64,000 nucleotides of DNA from Bradyrhizobium elkanii USDA 76 (GTDB lineage: Bacteria > Pseudomonadota > Alphaproteobacteria > Rhizobiales > Xanthobacteraceae): assembly GCF_023278185.1 (NCBI RefSeq), contig NZ_CP066356.1, positions 1,418,001-1,482,000 of the forward strand. Direction: 5' to 3'. Below, one piece after another: positions 55,542-64,000 of this stretch. Numbering within the stretch: position 1 is the first letter of the stretch; each line of letters opens with the position of its first letter. A program made the position numbers and the translations under genes. A model generated the notes under the pieces. It searched no databases and was not told where the DNA came from. It worked only from the letters and a program-made list of their open reading frames with translations.

Positions 55542-56146
55542 TGTTTGCTTCCGGGTGGTGCGGCTGGCGGCAGACCAGACGCGCCCGGAGGCGCTGCGCC
55601 CGGCGGCGGGTTGGGCAGGCCCGGCATCGCCCCGGGACTTCCTGGACCCACGCCGCCCGGCATTCCCGGTACTTTCTGCGGCTGTTGTTCGTTGGCTTCG
55701 GTCAGCTGGACGGTCCATGCACGCTGCTCGCCGGTGTCGACCTCGAAGAAGCCGGTGCGGTCAAACCCGCGCGCCAGGCAATTTTCGGTGCCCTTGATGG
55801 TGAATTCCTTGTCGCGCGAGCACATGAAGGCCTGGCCGGACCATTCGCCGCCGCGATCATAGTCGAGAGCGTAGATGTAGTAGTAGCGCGCCACAAGGTT
55901 GCCGCGCAGCAAGGTCTCGCAGGTGCGCGACGACACGTTCCACCAGCCCTCGGTGGTCCAGCCCTCGGCGTCCTTGTAGCCGAGCGCGATGCCGACGCGG
56001 CTCGAGGTGTTGTTGCAGAGCCGGAAATCGGCGGCCGCCGGACTCGTCCACAGGCAGGCCGCGACAAGCGCCAGCACCGACAGGAGGCCGGCCAACATCA
56101 GGCGGATATTGCGGGGAGCTGAGGCGAGGGAATCTGTTGGGCTCAT
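55538..56146 (-). CDS. DUF1036 family exported protein
   Basis: 202 residues. An N-terminal helix (LMLAGLLSVLALVAACLWTSPAAA) exports it. The DUF1036 domain is plain: FRLCNNTSSRVGIALGYKDAEGWTTEGWW, LLRGNLVARYYYIYALDYDRGGEW, FMCSRDKEFTIKGTENCLARGFDRTGFFEVDTG (read in parts). A Pro/Gly-rich tail of about 50 residues follows. It overlaps pyk by 4 bp. Function of the family is unknown; its coupling to pyk recurs in rhizobia as far as I recall. Confidence 0.88.
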   Translation of the reverse strand: MSPTDSLASAPRNIRLMLAGLLSVLALVAACLWTSPAAADFRLCNNTSSRVGIALGYKDAEGWTTEGWWNVSSRTCETLLRGNLVARYYYIYALDYDRGGEWSGQAFMCSRDKEFTIKGTENCLARGFDRTGFFEVDTGEQRAWTVQLTEANEQQPQKVPGMPGGVGPGSPGAMPGLPNPPPGAAPPGASGLPPAAPPGSKQ

Positions 56147-56342
56147 GCAGCGAAGCTATATCAAATCATGGACGATTTCGCGTGCCCGGCCGGCACTGTC
56201 AACGGGCGGGCGCCCGTCTGCGACGCTGTCGGACCTTGGCCGGGGAGGCCGGACCGGTCCGTTTTGCGCGCCGATATGGCAAAATCTGTGACAATTCCCA
56301 CCTGATATCAATATGGTGAGCGCGACACACGGGATCACGATC

Positions 56343-56645
56343 ATGAGCATTGACGACAAAACCAGAACGGAACTCGAGGCCGCGGTCTTCCGGCGTCTCG
56401 TCAGTCACCTGCGCAACCGCACCGATGTGCAAAACATCGATCTGATGAACCTCGCCGGCTTCTGCCGCAACTGCCTGTCCAACTGGATGAAGGAAGAGGC
56501 CGACGCCAAGGGCCTTGCCGTGAGCAAGGACGAGAGCCGTGAGGCGGTCTACGGCATGCCGTATGAGGAATGGAAGGCGAAGCATCAGGGCAGCGCGACG
56601 CCGGAGCAGCTCGCGGCGATGAAGAAGGCCCAAAGCGGGCATTGA
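56343..56645 (+). CDS. DUF1244 family protein
   Basis: 100 residues from the ATG at 56343; an in-frame ATG at 56313 would add ten. The domain reads LEAAVFRRLVSHLRNRTDVQNIDLMNLAGFCRNCLSNWMKEEA, abridged over residues 10-50, with the C-R-N-C pair that is typical of the family and could bind a metal or haem. Tail VYGMPYEEWKAKHQG. Unknown function. Confidence 0.88.
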   Translation: MSIDDKTRTELEAAVFRRLVSHLRNRTDVQNIDLMNLAGFCRNCLSNWMKEEADAKGLAVSKDESREAVYGMPYEEWKAKHQGSATPEQLAAMKKAQSGH

Positions 56646-56819
56646 ACCTCAGCCTGTGTGACGTCAGTTCCGCGGCCGTCCGCATCTCCTGTGGGCGCGC
56701 TGTGGATGAGCGCGATGTTTCCTTGACGGAACGCGCGCCAAAATCGAGGGTCGCCCGCAGCAAGCGGTGCGCGAGGCGCGTATTCGCGTAACATTTCAAT
56801 ACCTGTTCAGGAGTGCGCG

Positions 56820-57092
56820 ATGGCCACCACGTCTGCCGCCGTCAAGGAAGAGCCCGCAACGCGATTTGCCAAGGACCAGCTCAAGTCCATCATCGAGCGC
56901 ATCGAGCGGCTGGAAGAAGAGAAGAAGACGATCTCGGACGACATTCGCGACGTCTATGCCGAGAGCAAGGGCAACGGCTTCGACGTCAAGGCGCTGCGCG
57001 CCATCATCCGTTTGCGCAAGCAGGACCCGAACGAGCGCCAGGAGCAGGAGACCATCCTGGAGACCTACATGCAGGCGCTGGGGATGCTCTGA
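56820..57092 (+). CDS. gapR: nucleoid-associated protein GapR (DUF2312)
   Basis: 90 residues, the standard size. The coiled-coil [20 protein letters not shown] and [20 protein letters not shown] are the family signature. In Caulobacter GapR binds overtwisted AT-rich DNA ahead of replication and transcription forks. It lies 174 bp after the DUF1244 gene. Confidence 0.95.
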   Translation: MATTSAAVKEEPATRFAKDQLKSIIERIERLEEEKKTISDDIRDVYAESKGNGFDVKALRAIIRLRKQDPNERQEQETILETYMQALGML

Positions 57093-57264
57093 GGCGGCCG
57101 GTGGCCACCCCTTACCGGGCGTTCGCCAAGGCGCCCCCCAAAGGCTCTCGCCAACGCTCTCGCCAAGGTTCAGGTCAAAGCTGCTGGCGGGCCTCCTGTC
57201 GAGGCTTGGGTGAAATCCCGGGATTTGCTACACTGGCGGCGAGGTAACCGGGCAGATCGTTCAG

Positions 57265-59028
57265 ATGGACGTGCCAGGACCAGAGCGCCGGCTCGCTGCG
57301 GTCCTCGCCGCCGACATGGTCGGCTATAGCCGCCTGATGGAGGCTGACGAGACGGGCACCCTTGCGCGCCTCAAAACCCATCGCATCGAGCTGATCGATC
57401 CGGCCATCGCCAAGAATCGCGGCCGCATCATCAAGACCACCGGCGACGGCCTGCTGGTCGAATTTCATAGCGTCGTCGATGCGGTGCTGTGCGCGGCCGA
57501 GGTTCAGAGCCGGATGGCGAAGCGCAACGCCGACGTCGCGCCGGCGCGCTGGATGCAGTTTCGCATCGGCATCAATCTTGGCGACGTGATCGTTGACGGT
57601 GCCGACATCTTCGGCGACGGCGTCAACGTCGCGTCCCGCCTGGAGACGCTGGCCGAGCCCGGCGGCATCTGCATTTCCGGCGCGGTCCGCGATCAGGTCG
57701 GCGATCGCCTGGAAGATCTGAGCTTCGAGGATCTCGGCGACCAGACCGTCAAGAACATCGCGCGCCCGATCCGGGTCTTCCGCGTCCATCTCGAATCCGG
57801 TGCCAGGCCCGTTCCGGAGCACCCGGGTGCGGTGGCCGCCCCTGTCGTCGCCAAGAAGCCCTCCATCGCCGTGCTGCCGCTCGTCAACATGAGCGGCGAT
57901 CCCGAGCAGGAATTCTTCGCCGACGGGCTCACCGAGGACATCATCACCGAGCTGTCGCGCTTCCACGATCTGCTGGTGATCTCGCGCAACTCGAGCTTCG
58001 TGTACAAGGGCAAGGCCGTGAAGGTGCAGGACGTCGCGAAGGAATTCGCCGTCGACTATGTGCTGGAAGGCAGCGTGCGGAAGGCGGGCGGCCGGATCCG
58101 CGTCACGGTGCAACTGATCGACGCCGTGGCCGACCGGCACGTCTGGGCCGAACGCTACGACCGCGAGCTGGCCGACATCTTCGCCATCCAGGACGAGATG
58201 ACGCGCGCGATCGTGGCGACCTTGCCGGGGCGCGTCGAGGCTGCCGCGCATGATCGCGTCAAGCGCAAGCCGACCGACAACATGGCGGCCTACGAGTGCG
58301 TGCTCGCCGCCAAGGTGCTGCATCATCGCTCGGCACGGGACGACAACGCGGAGGCGCAGCGCCTGCTTGAGCGGGCCATCGTGCTTGACCCGAACTATGC
58401 CCATGCCCACGCCTGGCGGGCCTGCGTGCTCGGCCAGACCTGGGTCTACAACTGGTGCACCGACCGCGACGCGACCATGGCGCAGGTCGGCGCCGAGCTC
58501 GAGATCGCGCTCAAGCTCGACGACAATGACAGCGACGTGCACCGGATCCTCGCCGCCCTGAACCTCAACCGCGACGACCACGACAAGGCGACCTTCCACC
58601 AGGAACGCGCGCTCGCGCTCAATCCGAATTACGACCTCGTGGTCGTGCAGCAGGGCGAGCTCCTGACCTGGCTCGGGCGGCCCGAGGAGGGCATCGACTG
58701 GATCAAGCGGGCGATGCGCCTCAATCCGTTCCATCCGGAGCGGTTCTGGAACCATCTCGGCCGGGCCTGCTATTGCGCCGAGAAATACGCCGACGCCGTC
58801 GAGGCGTTCTCGCGCATCACGCGCCCCGACCACACCCATCACGCCTTCCTCGCGGCGACCTTCGCGCAGATGGGCAACACGGTGGCTGCCTCGGCCCACG
58901 CCGCCGAGGTGCTGAAGCGCGAGCCGACCTTCTCGGTTGCCGCGCACCTGACCACCCAGCGCTACAAGTGCGAGCCCGATCGGGCGCGTTACGAGGCCGG
59001 CCTGCTCAAGGCAGGGCTGCCGGCCTGA
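57265..59028 (+). CDS. class III adenylate/guanylate cyclase with TolB-like and TPR regions
   Basis: 587 residues. The catalytic domain (about residues 1-180) has RRLAAVLAADMVGYSRLMEADE with the metal aspartates, GRIIKTTGDGLLVEF with the second metal site, and NLGDVIVDGADIFGDGVNVASRLE. A TolB-like adenylate-cyclase-associated region (SIAVLPLVNMSGDPEQEFFADGLTEDI) follows, then TPRs (DPNYAHAHAWRAC, NPNYDLVVVQQGELL, NPFHPERFWNHLG). Rhizobia carry many such cyclases; the signal is not known. Monocistronic. Confidence 0.93.
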   Translation: MDVPGPERRLAAVLAADMVGYSRLMEADETGTLARLKTHRIELIDPAIAKNRGRIIKTTGDGLLVEFHSVVDAVLCAAEVQSRMAKRNADVAPARWMQFRIGINLGDVIVDGADIFGDGVNVASRLETLAEPGGICISGAVRDQVGDRLEDLSFEDLGDQTVKNIARPIRVFRVHLESGARPVPEHPGAVAAPVVAKKPSIAVLPLVNMSGDPEQEFFADGLTEDIITELSRFHDLLVISRNSSFVYKGKAVKVQDVAKEFAVDYVLEGSVRKAGGRIRVTVQLIDAVADRHVWAERYDRELADIFAIQDEMTRAIVATLPGRVEAAAHDRVKRKPTDNMAAYECVLAAKVLHHRSARDDNAEAQRLLERAIVLDPNYAHAHAWRACVLGQTWVYNWCTDRDATMAQVGAELEIALKLDDNDSDVHRILAALNLNRDDHDKATFHQERALALNPNYDLVVVQQGELLTWLGRPEEGIDWIKRAMRLNPFHPERFWNHLGRACYCAEKYADAVEAFSRITRPDHTHHAFLAATFAQMGNTVAASAHAAEVLKREPTFSVAAHLTTQRYKCEPDRARYEAGLLKAGLPA

Positions 59029-59064
59029 AGGGGCGGAAAGCTATCTTGTCGGCAGAAGCGCGGC

Positions 59065-60660
59065 TCAGCGCAGCGAGGCGGTGCGGAGCACGAAGGACTG
59101 GGTCGTCAGGAGGGCGGTCGCCGAGCCCGAGAAACGGTCGCAGGTCATGCCCATCATCGGATCTTCCGAGAAGGTCATGACGACGGCGGCCTGCGGCTTC
59201 ACGAAATGAGTCCGCATCATGGTCATGTCGGTGTCGCCAAGCACCGTGGTCAGCATGGCATTGCTCGCGCTCGGCGCCAGCATCACCACGCGCATCCAGA
59301 TATCGTTGCCCTTGGCAGCCGAGATCCGCGCGGAGGTGGTGATCACGCCCTGGCTCGGAGCGCCCTTGGCAACGACGGTGTTGATTTCGGTGCTAGGAGC
59401 CGCGGCATTGCGTGTCGGGCGCACGTTGCGCGGGATCGGCGCGGTCGCTGCGACGATGTTTGCGCGATCGACCGGTGACGCCGCAGGCGCATAAGCCAGC
59501 GCCTTGTTGAAGTTTTCGGTTGTCGTGCTGGCTGTGGTCTGCGGATCGGTACCGCCGACCGCCTCACGGGCCTTCAGCGCGGCAATCTGCGCCGCCGACG
59601 CCTGCTTCGGCGCCTCACCCTCGTCACCCCAGAAGCCGCGGGCATTGATGATGTCGGCAGGCGATTGCGGCGCGGTGTTCTCGGCCACCTGCACCATTTG
59701 CACCGCGGGCTTCGCCTTCGGCATCGGCACGAGCTGGGCGTCGGCGGCGGCGAGCTGGATGGCGGCGGCGAACTGCGGCTTGGCGCGCGGCAGCGGAATC
59801 GGATCGGCGGATTTGGCGGGCGCGGCGGCGGCCACCACGGTGTTGGCGGCGGGCTTGTCGTTCACGCTGGCCGCGCCTTCGTCTTCATCGTCACTCGACT
59901 TGCCGCCACCGAACAGCTTGGCGAACAGGCTCGGCTTGCCGATGGTCGCGGCATCGTCACCATTGCCGCGGCGCTCGATGTCGGCCTTGGCGAGCTCATA
60001 GCCCTTGAGCGGCGTGCCGTCGGTCGGGACATGGACGGTGCGGCCGTCGGGAAACACCCTGACCAGCTGCTCGCGGGTCATGCGCGGCCAGTGGCGAATG
60101 CTGCCGGTATCGAGATGGACGAACGGCGAGCCCGAGGTCGGATAGAAACCGACGCCGCCGCGCTGCAGGCGGAGGCCGGCGTAGCGGATCTGCTCCAGCG
60201 GCACGCCCGGGATGAAGAAGTCCATCGCATGCCCCAGCATGTGCTGGCTGTGGCGCGCGACGCCCGAGGAGCGGCGGCGGAGCATGGCGTTGGTGGCAGG
60301 GGCGCGATAGGCGGAGATGATCTGGATCGGCTGCTTGCCGCCGACGTCGTTATAGACGTCCCACAGGATGTCGAAGAGGTGACGGTCCATCACCGTTTCA
60401 TCCTGGGAGCGCCAGTCGCGCAGGAAGTGGTTGAGCTGCTTCAGCGCGCCTTCGTCGTAGCGACCCTCGCGCTTGAAGGTGACGGTGAGGTCTTCGCCGG
60501 AATGGGTGTGGTGGAAGGAGAGGGTGCGGGTCTGGTTCAGCGCGGTGGCATCGTGCACCGATCCCGCGCCCGCCAACAGCAATAGCGCAGTCAGGCCGAC
60601 TTGGTATCCGGCCTTAGGCAACGACAGCGGATTGCAGCGGCGTGCGAAGACAGCCAGCAC
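59065..60660 (-). CDS. DUF882 family peptidase-like envelope protein
   Basis: 531 residues; the first codon is GTG at 60660 with a weak ribosome-binding site. A signal-like helix (GYQVGLTALLLLAGAGSVHDATA) comes first. The DUF882/YcbK (peptidase M15A-like) domain follows: LSFHHTHSGEDLTVTFKREG, LFDILWDVYNDVGG, IISAYRAP, SRHSQHMLGHAMDFFIPG (RHSQHMLGHAMD), FVHLDTGSIRHWPR. H-x-x-x-x-x-D and H-x-D are the zinc ligands. A long Ala/Pro linker and a second conserved C-terminal region (NDIWMRVVMLAPS, ALLTTQSFVLRTASLR) complete it. Likely acts on peptidoglycan. Confidence 0.9.
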   Translation of the reverse strand: MLAVFARRCNPLSLPKAGYQVGLTALLLLAGAGSVHDATALNQTRTLSFHHTHSGEDLTVTFKREGRYDEGALKQLNHFLRDWRSQDETVMDRHLFDILWDVYNDVGGKQPIQIISAYRAPATNAMLRRRSSGVARHSQHMLGHAMDFFIPGVPLEQIRYAGLRLQRGGVGFYPTSGSPFVHLDTGSIRHWPRMTREQLVRVFPDGRTVHVPTDGTPLKGYELAKADIERRGNGDDAATIGKPSLFAKLFGGGKSSDDEDEGAASVNDKPAANTVVAAAAPAKSADPIPLPRAKPQFAAAIQLAAADAQLVPMPKAKPAVQMVQVAENTAPQSPADIINARGFWGDEGEAPKQASAAQIAALKAREAVGGTDPQTTASTTTENFNKALAYAPAASPVDRANIVAATAPIPRNVRPTRNAAAPSTEINTVVAKGAPSQGVITTSARISAAKGNDIWMRVVMLAPSASNAMLTTVLGDTDMTMMRTHFVKPQAAVVMTFSEDPMMGMTCDRFSGSATALLTTQSFVLRTASLR

Positions 60661-60854
60661 TATGAGCCCACCCAGTCGACGAGCGTTCGGTCGGCATCTT
60701 TCGCAGACCCCCTGCGGAAGACGGTGAACGCTTTCTTAAAGCGGGAGGGTTAACCGAGGTTTACCGACCCGCCCCTAAGTTAGGCTTAACTAACTGGGCG
60801 ACTGTGGCAAAAGATAGCCCTGCTCCCCAGCCGAGACCCGAAATGGTTAACGTA

Positions 60855-60883
60855 AACGATCTCGCCTTTTGAGCGAGATCGTT
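60855..60883. terminator. perfect 11-bp hairpin between two leftward envelope genes
   Basis: AACGATCTCGC (60855-60865) pairs with GCGAGATCGTT (60873-60883), loop 7 nt. Leftward it follows the L,D-transpeptidase stop by about 43 bp, ending in TTTACG, so it can act as a weak terminator there; rightward it is followed by GATTTTG. Confidence 0.6.
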
Positions 60884-60925
60884 GATTTTGCTTCAAAATT
60901 TATCCCAATCGGGCGGAAATGCAGA

Positions 60926-63193
60926 CTAGCGGGTGATCACCCGGCGCTGCTGCTGGGCCTGCCCACGACGGATCGGCTGCGGCTCCGGCTGCCCGAATCC
61001 CCCGAACAGGCGCTCGAAGAAGTTTGGTCCGGAGGAGCCAAAGCCGTTGTCGCCGGCGACATTGACGCCGGCGGGCAGGCTGCTGCTCGGCGGACGCGAA
61101 TAGCTCGGCTGGGCGTGCGCCACCACCGTCTCGAGGTCCTTGCCGCGGCTGTTCCTGAGCAGCGACAGCATGGTGGCGTCGCGGCCGTAAACGTCCCTGC
61201 GGAATTGCAGCTTGCCGGCATCGTCCACGAACGCGGTCTGGTAGGTGATGTTCACCGGGATCGGCGTCGGGAATTTCAGGTCGACCTCGCTCGAGCCGTA
61301 CATGCTGCGGATCCGCTCCGGCGTGTAGTGCTGGTTCGGCTCGGTGATGTTGAGCAGGACGGCGGCGTACTGATCGGGGTTCTGCACGCGCATGCAGCCG
61401 TGGCTGAAAGCGCGCTCGTCCTTCGCGAACAGGTACTTGTCCGGCGTGTCGTGCTGATAGACCAGGAACTTGTTCGGGAAGTTGAAGCGGATGCGGCCGA
61501 GCGCGTTGGCTTCACCCGGCGGCTGCGAGATGTGGATCGAGCCGTCGCGGTTGCGCTCGAGCCTGAGGCCCATGCGCTGCAGCACCGTCGGATCCTGCTG
61601 CAGGGCCGGCAGATACTCGTTGTAGATGATCGATGGCGGCACGTTCCAGGTCGGATTGACCGTGATGTACTTCATCGTCTCGGTCAGAAGCGGCGTGGCA
61701 TGCTGGCCGGGCTTGCCGGTGACGACGCGGGTGGTCCAGACCGGCGCGCCGTTCTGCATCACCTTCAGCGTGTAGTCCGGGATGTTGAGGATCACATAGG
61801 CATTGCCGACACTGGCGGCGCCGAGCTGGCGCGGCAGCCAGCGCCAGCGCTCCATGTTGACGATCACGGTGTCGATCTGCCGGTCGCGCTTCGGATTGTT
61901 CAGTGCCTTCACCGTGCGCTCGTCGAGAACGCCGGTCGGCTTGAGATCGACGCTGCTCTGGAATTTCTCCACGGCACGCGCCACCGTCGCGTCATACTTG
62001 GTGCTGTCGGCATCCTCGGTGATGCCGAGCTTGTTGCGCAGGTCCGGCACGCGCGGATCGTCCATTTCGACCGCGGCCTGCTTCTTGCGCGCCGGCAAAT
62101 ATTTCAGCGCCGGGCCGTCCGCGATCGTGATGACCGGACCGTCGCCCTGGCCACGCAGCTCGGCGAGCTTCTTCTTCAGCTCCTTGTAGAGCTTCTGCTG
62201 CGGGTTATAGCCGTCGAGCGCGGCGGAGGCGTCCTTGGCGGAGGTCACATTGGCGAACACTTCAGCCGGATCGATCGGGTGCTCCGGATAGAGAATGTCC
62301 CCCGACACCTGCGACCAGTGCATGCGGCCGCTCTGGGCCTGGCGGGCATAGTCCAGCATGCTCGCCGCGAGCTTCAGCTCGGCGTCGGCCAGCGCGTCCG
62401 GCGAGGTCGCCGCGGCGAAATCCGGCACCGGATAGTCTGATGCATCGAGGCCGTCGGCGGCCGCGTCCTTCAGGCGGGCAATGACGCCCTTGCCGGCGTC
62501 GGTCAGCTTGCCGGCCTTGGTGAAGACCGGTGCGTAGTCGCGAGCCGAATAGAACTTCTCGGCCGCCGCGCGCTCGTTCTTGCGGTCGAAGGTGCGCAGC
62601 GACTTGCCGGCGAGCAGTTCGCGCAGCTTGTCGGCAACCGGCTGATCCTCGGCGGCAACGTTGCTCGCGGCCTTCGCCGGTTCGCTCGCCGGAGCTGCGG
62701 CGGTCGCGGGAGCAGGCGCTGTTGCCGGCGCTGCGGCCGTTGCAGGCGCGGGGCTTGCGGCAGGCGCGGTGGCAGTTGCAGGGGCGGGGGCCGCTGCCGC
62801 CGGCGGCGCGACCGCGGTATCGGTCTTCGGCGCATCGGCGGGCTTCGGCTCGACCGCCTTTGCAGTCGCGCTCGGCTCTGCCGGCTTGGCGTCGACCGGC
62901 TTTGTCTCAGCAGGCTTGGCTTCGGTGGCTTGTACATCCGCTGGCTTCACGTCGGCCGGCTTGGCTGCATCGGGCAGCGCTGCGGTGGTGTCGGCCTTGA
63001 AATCGCTTGCGGTGGGGGGCGGCACGTTGGCCGGTTCGGGGCGCGGGATCGCCGCGTCGATCGCGAGTTCCGAAGCGCTGGAGTGCGGCGTGTCCTGCGC
63101 GAGGGCCGAGGTCGCGGACACCGTGAGGAAGGTTGCCGCGACGGCCATCAATACGCGGTCAAATCCTCGACGGTTGTTCGAACAGTCACGCAT
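60926..63193 (-). CDS. L,D-transpeptidase (YkuD type) with peptidoglycan-binding domain
   Basis: 755 residues from the ATG at 63193 (MRDCSNNRRGF), preferred over a GTG at 63199 because AGGGGG lies 7 bp upstream. Signal peptide ALA at about residue 35. A highly repetitive Ala/Pro/Lys region (about 70-190, with KPADVKPADV and PAPATAAAPA units) is followed by a YcbB-like scaffold, a peptidoglycan-binding motif (KLGITEDADSTKYDATVARAVEKFQ), and the YkuD catalytic core FSHGCMRVQNPDQYA with the active-site Cys. It cross-links peptidoglycan 3-3 or attaches proteins. Confidence 0.95.
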   Translation of the reverse strand: MRDCSNNRRGFDRVLMAVAATFLTVSATSALAQDTPHSSASELAIDAAIPRPEPANVPPPTASDFKADTTAALPDAAKPADVKPADVQATEAKPAETKPVDAKPAEPSATAKAVEPKPADAPKTDTAVAPPAAAAPAPATATAPAASPAPATAAAPATAPAPATAAAPASEPAKAASNVAAEDQPVADKLRELLAGKSLRTFDRKNERAAAEKFYSARDYAPVFTKAGKLTDAGKGVIARLKDAAADGLDASDYPVPDFAAATSPDALADAELKLAASMLDYARQAQSGRMHWSQVSGDILYPEHPIDPAEVFANVTSAKDASAALDGYNPQQKLYKELKKKLAELRGQGDGPVITIADGPALKYLPARKKQAAVEMDDPRVPDLRNKLGITEDADSTKYDATVARAVEKFQSSVDLKPTGVLDERTVKALNNPKRDRQIDTVIVNMERWRWLPRQLGAASVGNAYVILNIPDYTLKVMQNGAPVWTTRVVTGKPGQHATPLLTETMKYITVNPTWNVPPSIIYNEYLPALQQDPTVLQRMGLRLERNRDGSIHISQPPGEANALGRIRFNFPNKFLVYQHDTPDKYLFAKDERAFSHGCMRVQNPDQYAAVLLNITEPNQHYTPERIRSMYGSSEVDLKFPTPIPVNITYQTAFVDDAGKLQFRRDVYGRDATMLSLLRNSRGKDLETVVAHAQPSYSRPPSSSLPAGVNVAGDNGFGSSGPNFFERLFGGFGQPEPQPIRRGQAQQQRRVITR

Positions 63194-63501
63194 CGTCACA
63201 CCCCCTGGGTGAAACTGCCCCTCGTCAAACCGGAACAGTTCAATTCAGAATTTGGTTTCATAGCTTGCGCGAAAGCGCCGGCCTCTCGATCGACTCGCAC
63301 GCCTGCACACAACGAACGCAGACGATACCTTTGCCCCTCTCATGCAGCCAGCGCCATGCGGGGCAACTCACGACAAACTGACCTCGAAGCAGCTGATTTC
63401 GCTCCGGGCCGTGCGTTTTTGCCACGCGGCACAGCCTTTGTCTGTCACCGCCACGACACGGTTCAAAAGGTTCCCTGGTATGGCCCTGTCGGCCTTGAGG
63501 G
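63194..63501. other. intergenic region upstream of the L,D-transpeptidase
   Basis: 308 bp. I see no credible gene. The region is AT-poorer than a typical promoter; the stretch near 63240-63260 (CAATTCAGAATTTGG) is the most promoter-like for the leftward gene. No regulator dyad was found. Confidence 0.4.
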
Positions 63502-64000
63502 CTAAGTGGCGTCGCTTGCGCGCGCGCCGGCCGCAGCTTCGTCGAGCTTGCGATAGAGCGTCGAGCGGCCGATCTTGAGACGGCGCGCGACCTCCGACAT
63601 CTGTCCGCGGTAATGCGAAATCGCGAAGCGGATGATCTCGTTCTCGAGATCTTCCAGGGGGCGCACCTCGCCTGCGGCATTGAGCATGGCAAGGCCGCCG
63701 GCGGTGGGCAGGGACACAGTAACCGGTATTTCATTACCGGAAATCATGGCCGGAGCCGTGGAGGGCGACACCACCAGCGGCTCGCCCTGCAGCGATTTGC
63801 CCTCCGCTACCGGATGCGCCGTTCCTTGCGGGAAATCGGCGAGCGCGAGCTGGTCGCCGTCGCTCATCACCACGGCGCGATACACCGTGTTCTCGAGTTG
63901 GCGGATGTTGCCCGGCCAGTCGAGCTGCGAAAGGTGGGCCATCGCCTCGCCGCTGATGCCGGTGATGTTGCGGTTTTCCTCGGCGCAAAACCGCGCCAAA
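63502..64000 (-). CDS. C-terminal part of a sigma-54-type (NtrC-family) response regulator (partial)
   Basis: The 5' part is outside the window. The remaining 166 codons begin in the last part of a sigma-54 AAA+ domain: ISGEAMAHLSQLDWPGNIRQLENTVYRAVVMSDGD, where WPGNIRQLEN is the characteristic motif (read here in pieces). A linker follows, then a Fis-type helix-turn-helix: LEDLENEIIRFAISHYRGQMSEVARRLKIGRSTLYRKLDE. The enhancer-binding role is clear; the partner and target are not visible. Confidence 0.9.
   Translation of the reverse strand, partial: LARFCAEENRNITGISGEAMAHLSQLDWPGNIRQLENTVYRAVVMSDGDQLALADFPQGTAHPVAEGKSLQGEPLVVSPSTAPAMISGNEIPVTVSLPTAGGLAMLNAAGEVRPLEDLENEIIRFAISHYRGQMSEVARRLKIGRSTLYRKLDEAAAGARASDAT

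Noticed and set aside
57175..58947. 590-residue minus-strand frame across the cyclase gene
   Set aside because: Antisense shadow; the plus strand has the cyclase and TPR motifs.

Overview
The window looks like a chromosomal stretch of an alphaproteobacterium of the Bradyrhizobium/Rhodopseudomonas group. This rests on high GC, the fixNOQP-fixGHIS order with FixK-type boxes, the GapR, DUF1244 and DUF3052 genes, rhizobial intergenic palindromes and the tol-pal-cpoB-tilS-ftsH order. No rRNA or tRNA gene, insertion sequence or CRISPR array was seen.

Layout. 1-11.5 kb is a microaerobic respiration island: two small unknown genes, ccoNOQP (cbb3 oxidase), ccoGHIS (its assembly), two short genes on the opposite strand, and nnrS with a cytochrome b561. 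Six boxes of the form TTG(A/C)-N6-TCAA precede six transcription units, five of them 66-74 bp before the chosen start codon, so the block reads as one FixK2/FNR regulon.

11.5-14 kb is a degraded patch. It holds a long open frame without a usable start, and two halves of repeat-domain surface proteins fused head to head at the same codons. 14-18 kb has a HerA-like ATPase divergent from a TIR-domain membrane protein and its partner. 18-26.9 kb holds an MFS transporter, OpgC, a TetR/acyl-CoA dehydrogenase pair, a periplasmic asparaginase, an ECF sigma factor, an AraC regulator and an unusual metallo-beta-lactamase-fold protein.

27-36 kb has htpG, a CobW-type GTPase behind a perfect 28-bp Zur-like palindrome, DUF3095 and DUF2147 proteins, a MATE exporter, a GNAT protein, Fe/Mn superoxide dismutase and CrcB, separated by many short palindromic repeats. 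36.7-49.4 kb is the envelope block tolQRAB, then a GGDEF-EAL protein and a FeeM-like acyltransferase, then pal, cpoB, tilS, ftsH and a DUF3052 gene whose 5' end doubles as a terminator-like hairpin.

49.5-64 kb has an amino-acid-type binding protein, a polytopic membrane protein, TetR with OsmC, pyruvate kinase overlapping a DUF1036 gene, DUF1244, gapR, a class III cyclase with TPRs, two envelope proteins (DUF882, L,D-transpeptidase) and the 3' end of a sigma-54-type activator.

Start codons were chosen from Shine-Dalgarno spacing, signal peptides and family length. Family names come from reading the translations, not from a database search.
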